A stretch of DNA of 20,369 nt, from assembly GCA_902475435.1 (NCBI GenBank), contig CABRZL010000030.1, forward strand, positions 1 through 20,369. Reading direction: 5' to 3'. Under the pieces are notes generated by a model that saw only the letters and a program-made list of their open reading frames with translations, was not told the origin of the DNA and did no database searches. This DNA is from an uncultured Eubacteriales bacterium (GTDB taxonomy: Bacteria > Bacillota > Clostridia > Oscillospirales > Oscillospiraceae). Shown here piece by piece: positions 14,970 to 20,369 of this stretch (position 1 is its first letter; the number at the start of each line of letters is the position of its first letter). Both the position numbers and the translations under genes were made by a program.

Positions 14970-15746
14970 ATGGGAAGCTTTAAAGAATATAAACGGGAAT
15001 TTACCGATGAAGAAATGGTATACCACGCCTGGGACAAGGAGATGATTCAGGATTTGGTCGGCCGGTTTATGTTGGACTGGGCTAACGGCGACGGCGATCA
15101 TGCTGTAGATACTCTGTGGGTCAAAGAGCCTGAGCACACGGCGGATGCCTCCTTTGGGACAAACACCGGATTTTTTGTTGGAATTGACGAAGTACGCCGG
15201 CATCTGGTAGACGAACCCAGGGCGCAGGCTCAGGAGACGCTGGATGCATTTCGGGCAGTTGATCCGGAACGATATGCAGGTGCAGAGTTGGGCCTTGGAA
15301 TGACAGCTATGCACTCTTGCACAACGCCTTTGCTGTTTATCTCTGTAGATGGAAAGTACGCCCGGTATCTCTGCTATGATCTGGGGATGAGCGGCAAGGG
15401 AAATCCCGACGGTACTGCTGCGTGCTATTTTGAGTTTGCTCCGGTACTCATTGAACTGGTCCGGGAGGCAGATGGGTTCAAGATCTGGCATCTGGTGGAA
15501 GAACATGATTTTTCCATACCCAGCGGGATTAACTACAATGAGTTCCCCACCGTGCTAAAGGAGGATCCTGCCAGCCGGTTCTTTGGGAAACCCACGGTAG
15601 AAACCGAAGTTTATGATAATCAATATGGCTGGGAGTATTTATTCTACGATATGCCCCGTCCCTTTAAAACCTATGACGAGGATGAGGGCTACGGTCCCAA
15701 GGGCAAGGTCGGCAGAAAATTTTACCAGCGGGTTGAGATGTTGTAA
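14970..15746 (+). CDS. NTF2/SnoaL-like protein B2
   Basis: A soluble 258-residue paralogue of B1. DLVGRFMLDWANGDGD (28-43) gives a phenylalanine and an aspartate in the first helix, as in many SnoaL-like proteins. LWVKEPEHTADAS (49-61), GTNTGFFVG (63-71), MHSCTTPLLFISVDGKYAR (114-132) and IELVREADGFKIWHL (161-175) follow. FGKPTV (205-210) and RPFKTYDEDEGYGPKG (230-245) are the C-class-like end, where the usual PxPY is PRPF. The start has an AAAGGAGG site 10 bases upstream. C2 starts 12 bases after its stop. The long insertion between the first helices and the central block (about 84-108) is larger than in B1. Confidence 0.74.
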   Translation: MGSFKEYKREFTDEEMVYHAWDKEMIQDLVGRFMLDWANGDGDHAVDTLWVKEPEHTADASFGTNTGFFVGIDEVRRHLVDEPRAQAQETLDAFRAVDPERYAGAELGLGMTAMHSCTTPLLFISVDGKYARYLCYDLGMSGKGNPDGTAACYFEFAPVLIELVREADGFKIWHLVEEHDFSIPSGINYNEFPTVLKEDPASRFFGKPTVETEVYDNQYGWEYLFYDMPRPFKTYDEDEGYGPKGKVGRKFYQRVEML

Positions 15747-15758
15747 GGAGGCGGCAGC

Positions 15759-16670
15759 ATGAACAAGAATAAATCCTTCCATGATCGTGTAGCTGCAGTG
15801 GTTGCAGGGCAGAAAGTAGAGGAACTCAAAGCCCGTCATGCCTATTTGCATGGGATGAATCGAGGCCGTGAGGAATATGGTACGTTCTGGCTTCGGTCGG
15901 AGAATTCCACCTTTGGACATACTTTTGGCCGAATGATGGGCTATGAAGAGCTGGTTCCCGCTCATTTTGGCGATCCGCTGCGGGCCAACGCCTTTGCGCC
16001 AGCAGACAGTGAGGACGTCGGCGGCATGGCCATGCCAAAAGACAAGGACGGTAAAGAGGAAACGGGCATGCCGTTTGAAAACACCTCTGACAAGAAATTT
16101 GACCGGCCTACTAAAATGCGGGATATTTATGGTGTGATGAATCTTTACGGTCACAATCCGGGAACCTTTGGCCAGAGTTGTCATGTGTTGGCCTCCCCGG
16201 TGATTGAAGTGGCTGATGACGGAAAATCCGCCCGCAGTTTCTACCTGACGCCCGGTACCATGATGGGCATGAACGGGGCGAACGGCGGCCGCTCCGGTGG
16301 ATACCTATGGGAACGCTACGGTTCTGATTTTGTCTATCGGGATGGGCGCTGGTGGTGGTTCCATGAACAGGTTTGCCCGGATATTGGAGACAGCTACGAT
16401 GCTAACAACTGGGCCCAGGATCGATTTCGTAAATATATTTCCGGAGAACTGAAGGTGGGTAATTGCTCCGGTCCGCCTAGAAGTGGAATCTCGGATCTGC
16501 GGCAGGTTCACAATGACATCAGTATCATACAGACAGTTCAAGATACCGTTCCCGCCCCGACTCCATATGAAAAGATGGATGAAGCGCACACGTATTCCCC
16601 GGGCTGTGCGGAGTTTGAAGATATCAAAATTTATCCAGAATCCAAAGGCTATGGAGATCCTATCTACTGA
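15759..16670 (+). CDS. NTF2/SnoaL-like protein C2 with a polar insertion
   Basis: The longest of the nine, 303 residues, paralogous to C1. RHAYLHGMN (H27), FWLRS (W44), GHTFGRMMGYE (53-63, H54), SPVIEVADDGKSARS (146-160) and RYGSDFVYRDGRWWWFHE (186-203) match C1 block by block. The end is PTPYEKM (267-273) then HTYSPG. Between GYEEL and the central block it carries an extra hydrophilic, Lys/Asp/Gly-rich stretch (about 82-120) absent from C1, probably a surface loop. The ATG follows AAGGAGG. It is the last gene of the operon and is closed by the terminator at 16720-16755. As for C1, two conserved histidines are candidates for catalysis; the reaction is not known. Confidence 0.74.
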   Translation: MNKNKSFHDRVAAVVAGQKVEELKARHAYLHGMNRGREEYGTFWLRSENSTFGHTFGRMMGYEELVPAHFGDPLRANAFAPADSEDVGGMAMPKDKDGKEETGMPFENTSDKKFDRPTKMRDIYGVMNLYGHNPGTFGQSCHVLASPVIEVADDGKSARSFYLTPGTMMGMNGANGGRSGGYLWERYGSDFVYRDGRWWWFHEQVCPDIGDSYDANNWAQDRFRKYISGELKVGNCSGPPRSGISDLRQVHNDISIIQTVQDTVPAPTPYEKMDEAHTYSPGCAEFEDIKIYPESKGYGDPIY

Positions 16671-16719
16671 TGCAGCGATGATGAAGCGCCTTGGTCTGCA
16701 AGAGTAGCCGGAAATAAGT

Positions 16720-16755
16720 AACGCCCTCTGCACCGTTGTGCAGGGGGCGTTTTTT
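16720..16755 (+). terminator. Terminator of the A2-B2-C2 operon
   Basis: AACGCCCTCTGCAC (16720-16733) pairs with GTGCAGGGGGCGTT (16738-16751), 14 pairs with one wobble and a CGTT loop, running into six T (16750-16755). It is a strong GC-rich intrinsic terminator. Confidence 0.88.
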
Positions 16756-16805
16756 CGATGGGTGCTCTCTTTTATAAGCCATATTGCAATAGAAAAACAG
16801 CAGTG

Positions 16806-17693
16806 TTACCCGTCATGAAACCATGCGGCGTCATAGAATTCCGGCCTTGTGAGTATTGAAATTTGTTGCCCTGTCATAGGATGGGGGAATGTCATCTCTA
16901 TACAACAGAGTTGTTGGACGGAAAGCCCCAATATTTCAGAGTAGCTGCGGGATGCCTTGGTCTGATATATTGGATCCCCCAGAATCGGGGCTCCGGAGGC
17001 ATAACAGTGTAAACGGATCTGGTGTGTGCGGCCGGTCAATGGATGAAATGCGTATAGCGCCCAAGCACCATGGCCGGCGATATATTCATAAGCCGTGCGA
17101 GAGGGCTGACCATCTTCACGAATTGTGCGCCAAAGAGAGTCCGTATGCAGGCGGTCGATTGGAAGGTCAATGACGCCGGAACGCTGGGGCAAACGTCCGA
17201 ATACCGGGGCAAGATAAGTCTTTTGAATATTGGCTGTTCGTAGCGTCTCGGATAAAATGCTTTTTATATAGCTGTTTTTGGCGAAAATGGTGACCCCGGT
17301 CGTGTCCCGATCCAGCCGATTGACAGGATGGATGGCTCCGCCGCCCAGGTAGTAGAGGAGCCGATTGGCCAGGGTGCCGGTGTTACGTGTTGCGGAGGGA
17401 TGCATAATGATTCCCGCGGGCTTGTGGATTCCAATCAAAGCTTCATCTTCGTAAAGCACATGGATAGGCCCCGGCTCCGGCGGAAAATTTGCGGTTTCCT
17501 CTGGCAGTGGGAGCGTAATTTGATCGCCAAGGGAAATGACAAAATCAGTATGGACAGCGTTCCCATTGACCAGCATTTTGGTTTGATATTTTAGACGTTT
17601 AATCTGTCCTGTGGAAATACGGAGCCGGCTGTGAAGAATAAAAAATAGTTTTTTTCCATGATCCTGTAGGCCGGCGGTGTAATGAAGTGTCAT
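16806..17693 (-). CDS. RluA-family RNA pseudouridine synthase
   Basis: A 295-residue enzyme that isomerises uridine to pseudouridine in RNA, probably 23S rRNA. Residues 1-60 look like the degenerate S4-type RNA-binding region that precedes the catalytic domain in this family. The family signature HPVNRLDRDTTGVTIFAKN (122-140) holds the catalytic aspartate at position 128. LTGRTHQIRLHCYASGAPIL further on is the second conserved block of the domain. The start at 17693 follows AGGAGG and the length is usual. The gene stands alone between the terminator at 16720-16755 and the divergent dipicolinate operon. Which uridines it modifies cannot be told; members of this group are often annotated rluD-like or yjbO-like. 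Confidence 0.92.
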   Translation of the reverse strand: MTLHYTAGLQDHGKKLFFILHSRLRISTGQIKRLKYQTKMLVNGNAVHTDFVISLGDQITLPLPEETANFPPEPGPIHVLYEDEALIGIHKPAGIIMHPSATRNTGTLANRLLYYLGGGAIHPVNRLDRDTTGVTIFAKNSYIKSILSETLRTANIQKTYLAPVFGRLPQRSGVIDLPIDRLHTDSLWRTIREDGQPSRTAYEYIAGHGAWALYAFHPLTGRTHQIRLHCYASGAPILGDPIYQTKASRSYSEILGLSVQQLCCIEMTFPHPMTGQQISILTRPEFYDAAWFHDG

Positions 17694-17723
17694 ATATGCC
17701 TCCTAAAAAATAGAAGAAAATCA

Positions 17724-17753
17724 TTGTCAAAACTGGACGGAAGCGAATAGGAT
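17724..17753 (+). promoter_or_regulatory. Possible promoter of dpaA-dpaB
   Basis: TTGTCA (17724-17729) lies 18 bases from TAGGAT (17748-17753), a fair sigma-A match. The homologous spoVF operon of Bacillus subtilis is driven by sigma-K, whose -10 is CATA-N3-TA. AATAGGATG at 17746-17754 resembles that weakly, but no clear sigma-K -35 is seen. The assignment is open. Confidence 0.3.
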
Positions 17754-17773
17754 GCTGACGGGAGGTGTGTCAA

Positions 17774-18634
17774 ATGGATGACACAAAACTCTTACGTGCT
17801 TGGGTGTTGGGCGGTGACAAACGATATCCCTGGGCGGTAAAATCGCTCAGAGAGAGCGGCCTGCCAGTGAAAACCTGGGGCGTTATGGGCATGAAAAATG
17901 ATGTGGAGCATCTGACAGAGGCGTTGCAGGGAGCAAATCTTGTATTGCTGCCTATGCGGCCTTTTCAAGACAAGTCGCTTCGCATTGGCGAGGAGGAAAC
18001 CGTGGCAGCCTTATTGCCATATATGTTGGAAAAGGGCGCTGTGCTGATTGGAGGAGATTTTCCAACAGAAACGGAAGCGTGGCTCCAATCTCAAGGTGTG
18101 TTTTGCGTAAACTTTTTAGAGCTGGAATCCTACCAGATGGCAAATGCGGCAGTGACGGCAGAGGGAGCTGTCTACCTGACGTTGCGTGAGCTCCAGCGGA
18201 CGCTTTATGGAGCAGAAGTGTTGGTTATCGGCTGGGGGAGAATTGGTCGGTTTCTAGCTGAAAAGTTGAAGGCCTTAGGCGCCAATGTTACAGTGACTGC
18301 CCGTCGAGAAGGACAGTGGAAAGAAATAGAGTCCCTGGGCTTCCGACCGGAGGAGACAGGAGTTTATCACCATGGCCTCTGTGATTATGATGCAGTGCTC
18401 AATACGGTGCCGGCCCCGGTTATGCATACGGAGCAGACGGCAAACCTGAAGCAGGAATGCGTGCTCATTGAGTTGGCATCTCTGCCAGGGGGCTTTGCTC
18501 CGGAAATACAAGAGATGCGAGAGGTCATTATGGCGCAGGGGCTTCCCGGACAGACAGCGCCGAAATCTGCAGGAGAAAACCTGGCGGCAGCCGTCTGGGC
18601 TTGCTTAACAGGAGAAGGGAGGACACTGGAATGA
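17774..18634 (+). CDS. dpaA: Dipicolinate synthase subunit A
   Basis: A 286-residue protein matching SpoVFA/DpaA. Together with subunit B it oxidises dihydrodipicolinate to dipicolinic acid in the mother cell; the product fills the spore core with calcium. The N-terminal domain contains WVLGGDKRY (10-18). A Rossmann NAD(P)-binding segment VLVIGWGRIGRFLAEKLKAL (149-168) shows the G-x-G-R-I-G turn. The end GLPGQTAPKSAGENLA is characteristic of the family. The ATG at 17774 is chosen over an in-frame GTG at 17765 because the GTG lies within the GGGAGGTG ribosome site. Its stop overlaps the dpaB start in ATGA, so the two are coupled. The pair is strong evidence that the organism forms endospores. 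Confidence 0.93.
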   Translation: MDDTKLLRAWVLGGDKRYPWAVKSLRESGLPVKTWGVMGMKNDVEHLTEALQGANLVLLPMRPFQDKSLRIGEEETVAALLPYMLEKGAVLIGGDFPTETEAWLQSQGVFCVNFLELESYQMANAAVTAEGAVYLTLRELQRTLYGAEVLVIGWGRIGRFLAEKLKALGANVTVTARREGQWKEIESLGFRPEETGVYHHGLCDYDAVLNTVPAPVMHTEQTANLKQECVLIELASLPGGFAPEIQEMREVIMAQGLPGQTAPKSAGENLAAAVWACLTGEGRTLE

Positions 18635-19209
18635 TCGACAAAACAGTGGGGTTTGCGCTGTGCGGATCTTTTTGTACCTATGCGGAATCATTGCAGGCAT
18701 TGCGCGATGTAACCCAGAATTTCTCTGTTGTAGTCCCAATCATGTCTGAAATCAGCGCTGTTACGGATACGCGCTTTGGAACGGCTGAAGACCATATTCA
18801 GACGATTACAGAGCTTTGCGGACGGCGCCCATTGACAACAATCCGAGAAGTAGAACCAATTGGCCCCAAAGGGCTTTTGGATCTTATCATTGTAGCGCCC
18901 TGTACCGGAAATACGCTGGGAAAACTAGCAAAGGGAATCACAGACTCTACCGTGACTATGGCAGTGAAAGCACAACTTCGAAATCAGCGCCCTGTACTGT
19001 TAGCGGTTTCCACAAACGATGGTCTTGGAGCCAGCGGCCCCAATATTATGGAGTTAATGCAGCGAAAGCACATTTATATGGTGCCCTTCGGGCAGGATGA
19101 TCCGGAAAATAAGCCCACCTCTCTGAAAGCTGATATGGGGAGACTGACAGAAGCGGCCATAGCGGCGCTGGAAGGGAAACAACTGCAGCCGGTGATACTA
19201 GGGGCGTAA
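18631..19209 (+). CDS. dpaB: Dipicolinate synthase subunit B
   Basis: A 192-residue flavoprotein-like subunit matching SpoVFB/DpaB, the usual length. GFALCGSFCTYAES (7-20) forms the flavin-type nucleotide fold start. IIVAPCTGNTLGKLAKGITD (86-105) and LLAVSTNDGLGASGPNI (123-139) are signature segments. It works with DpaA to make dipicolinic acid in the mother cell. The ATG at 18631 sits in the ATGA overlap with dpaA, with a GGGAGG site 8 bases upstream; a TTG at 18601 in the same frame is not needed. It is the last gene of the pair and converges on metA with a hairpin between. Confidence 0.93.
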   Translation: MIDKTVGFALCGSFCTYAESLQALRDVTQNFSVVVPIMSEISAVTDTRFGTAEDHIQTITELCGRRPLTTIREVEPIGPKGLLDLIIVAPCTGNTLGKLAKGITDSTVTMAVKAQLRNQRPVLLAVSTNDGLGASGPNIMELMQRKHIYMVPFGQDDPENKPTSLKADMGRLTEAAIAALEGKQLQPVILGA

Positions 19210-19213
19210 GAAA

Positions 19214-19238
19214 GGCAGGAACCTTTTTGGTTCCTGCC
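19214..19238. terminator. Hairpin between convergent dpaB and metA
   Basis: GGCAGGAACC (19214-19223) and GGTTCCTGCC (19229-19238) form a perfect 10-bp stem with a five-T loop. It starts 5 bases after the dpaB stop and lies 10 bases from the metA stop. T-runs outside the stem are short on both strands (TTT on the minus strand, none on the plus), so it is likely a modest bidirectional terminator. Confidence 0.6.
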
Positions 19239-19247
19239 AAGACCCAA

Positions 19248-20162
19248 CTATAGGTCCCGAAGATCAAAAGGCGTAACCTGATAAACATAGTAGTTAAGCC
19301 AGTTGGAATAGAACAACTGTCCATGTGCACGCCAGGATACAACAGGGGGCTGGCTGGGATCGTCGTTTGGAAAATAGTGTTTTGGAACATCAATTTCCAG
19401 ACCTTTATTCACATCCCGAAAATATTCTGTGCTGAGGGTGTCGGCATCGTATTCTAAATGACCGCAGACAAAGATCTGACGTTTGTCTGGAGAAGCGGCA
19501 GCAAACACACCAACTTCAGGTGAAACCGCTAAAAGTTCCAGTTCATCACAAGCACGAATTTCAGATTCCCACACTTCCGTATTGCGGGAATGTGGAGCCA
19601 TAAATGTATCGTCAAACCCCCGAAACAGCGGTTGCGTGCTGTCTAGAACGTAATGCGGGTACACTCCAAACACTTTTTTGGGAGTGTTATGCTTCTGAAT
19701 CCCATAGTGATAGTACATTCCGGCATAGGCACCCCAACAGATGTGCAGGGTAGAATATACATGCGTTTTGCTCCACTCCATAATTTCAGAAAGCTCCGGC
19801 CAGTAGTCTACCTGTTCAAAGTCATAGTTTTCCACAGGTGCACCCGTAATAATCATACCATCATAGCGTTTATCTTTCACTTCGTCAAAAGTAGTGTAAA
19901 AGGATGAGAGATATTCCATGCTGGTATGTCGGCTGCTGTAAGAGCTGGTATACATTAAATCCACATCTACCTGAAGAGGCGAGTTAGATAATTTTCGCAT
20001 CAGTTGAATCTCTGTAACAATTTTTGTAGGCATTAAATTTAAAATCAGAACATGCAGTGGACGGATGTCTTGATGCAGTGCCCGATATTCTGTCATTACA
20101 AAAATATTTTCGCTCTCCAATACCGCTCTGGCTGGTAAGGAGTCGGAAATTTTGATGGGCAT
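19248..20162 (-). CDS. metA: Homoserine O-acyltransferase, predicted acetyl type
   Basis: A 304-residue MetA-family enzyme that acylates homoserine at the first committed step of methionine synthesis. The catalytic triad residues fall at the canonical numbers: Cys142 (LHICWGAYAG), His235 and Glu237 (GHLEYD). Residue 111 is Glu (TGAPVENYDFE), the residue that in this family goes with acetyl-CoA, whereas Gly111 goes with succinyl-CoA; so this is predicted to be a homoserine O-acetyltransferase. The residue after HICWGA is Tyr where Gln is common. The start at 20162 has GGGAGG 8 bases upstream. A promoter at 20222-20194 gives a leader of only some 25 bases, so no SAM riboswitch or T-box is present. 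The gene is monocistronic. Confidence 0.94.
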   Translation of the reverse strand: MPIKISDSLPARAVLESENIFVMTEYRALHQDIRPLHVLILNLMPTKIVTEIQLMRKLSNSPLQVDVDLMYTSSYSSRHTSMEYLSSFYTTFDEVKDKRYDGMIITGAPVENYDFEQVDYWPELSEIMEWSKTHVYSTLHICWGAYAGMYYHYGIQKHNTPKKVFGVYPHYVLDSTQPLFRGFDDTFMAPHSRNTEVWESEIRACDELELLAVSPEVGVFAAASPDKRQIFVCGHLEYDADTLSTEYFRDVNKGLEIDVPKHYFPNDDPSQPPVVSWRAHGQLFYSNWLNYYVYQVTPFDLRDL

Positions 20163-20193
20163 TTTATGATTCCTCCCTATTATTGACTTTTTT

Positions 20194-20222
20194 ATCTTAG
20201 CATATTAGGAATAAAATCTCAA
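20194..20222 (-). promoter_or_regulatory. Sigma-A promoter of metA
   Basis: On the minus strand TTGAGA (20222-20217) is followed after 17 bases by TAAGAT (20199-20194). The expected start is near 20187, about 25 bases before the ATG. Confidence 0.65.
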
Positions 20223-20241
20223 TAAAAAGTTAAAATAGGTG

Positions 20242-20270
20242 TTGACAATCAGTAACCATTTTGGTAAAAT
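20242..20270 (+). promoter_or_regulatory. Consensus sigma-A promoter reading out of the window (first)
   Basis: TTGACA (20242-20247), a 17-base spacer and TAAAAT (20265-20270). It is divergent from metA and drives a gene beyond the right edge. Confidence 0.75.
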
Positions 20271-20336
20271 ACCCATACATCAGGTAAATTCTGTGCAAAA
20301 CTTTCTTTTTCTCTTGAAAACCGGGGAAAAAGGGTA

Positions 20337-20365
20337 TTGACAAGAAGGGACTGGCGTGATAGAAT
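20337..20365 (+). promoter_or_regulatory. Consensus sigma-A promoter reading out of the window (second)
   Basis: TTGACA (20337-20342), a 17-base spacer ending in TGA (an extended -10) and TAGAAT (20360-20365). With the promoter 95 bases upstream it forms a tandem pair like those in front of rRNA operons. Confidence 0.75.
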
Positions 20366-20369
20366 AATC

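Noticed and set aside
1930..16670. Idea that the locus is a bile-acid 7-alpha-dehydroxylation (bai) operon
   Set aside because: Only the NTF2-like fold recalls BaiE. CoA ligase, CoA transferase, flavin oxidoreductases, hydroxysteroid dehydrogenases and a transporter of that pathway are all missing.

Overview
The window looks like chromosome from an endospore-forming, Gram-positive anaerobe of the class Clostridia, probably Oscillospirales-like. The signs are strong AGGAGG-type ribosome binding sites, sigma-A promoters with 17-base spacers, lipoprotein signal peptides with S/T/E-rich tethers, a dipicolinate synthase pair (spoVFA/spoVFB) and a Glu111-type MetA. The taxonomic level is inference; no rRNA gene is visible.

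Layout. (1) 1-160: tail of an unidentified upstream gene and two strong hairpins. (2) 345-7788, plus strand: an AraC-type regulator with its own promoter and terminator. Then come three adjacent NTF2/SnoaL-like genes (called D1, D2, D3 here), a large lipoprotein substrate-binding protein and a beta-helix-like protein. (3) 12801-7893, minus strand: an operon of an unrecognised 216-residue protein, a second substrate-binding lipoprotein and three more NTF2/SnoaL-like genes (A1, B1, C1), closed by a terminator. (4) 12955-16755, plus strand: a LysR-type regulator divergent from that operon, then a second NTF2/SnoaL-like trio in the same order (A2, B2, C2) and a strong terminator. (5) 16806-20369: housekeeping genes, namely an RluA-family pseudouridine synthase (minus), dpaA-dpaB (plus) and metA (minus). 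Two consensus sigma-A promoters at the right edge read out of the window and may serve an rRNA operon.

The core of interest is 1.9-16.7 kb: nine NTF2-like paralogues in three trios, two related substrate-binding lipoproteins and two regulators of different families. All nine share a C-terminal signature (P-x-P-Y-x-[TS]-[WF] with variations) and a central block of the type TP-hydrophobic-xx-A-[DE]-D-G-x-[ST]-A. The A-B-C trio occurs twice in the same gene order on opposite strands. The fold family includes dehydratases, isomerases, cyclases and epoxide hydrolases such as BaiE, scytalone dehydratase, SnoaL and limonene-1,2-epoxide hydrolase. The simplest reading is an inducible module that captures a small molecule at the cell surface and transforms it with several related NTF2-like enzymes or a hetero-oligomer. 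The substrate cannot be told from sequence. No permease, ATPase, oxidoreductase or CoA ligase is present, so other parts must lie elsewhere.
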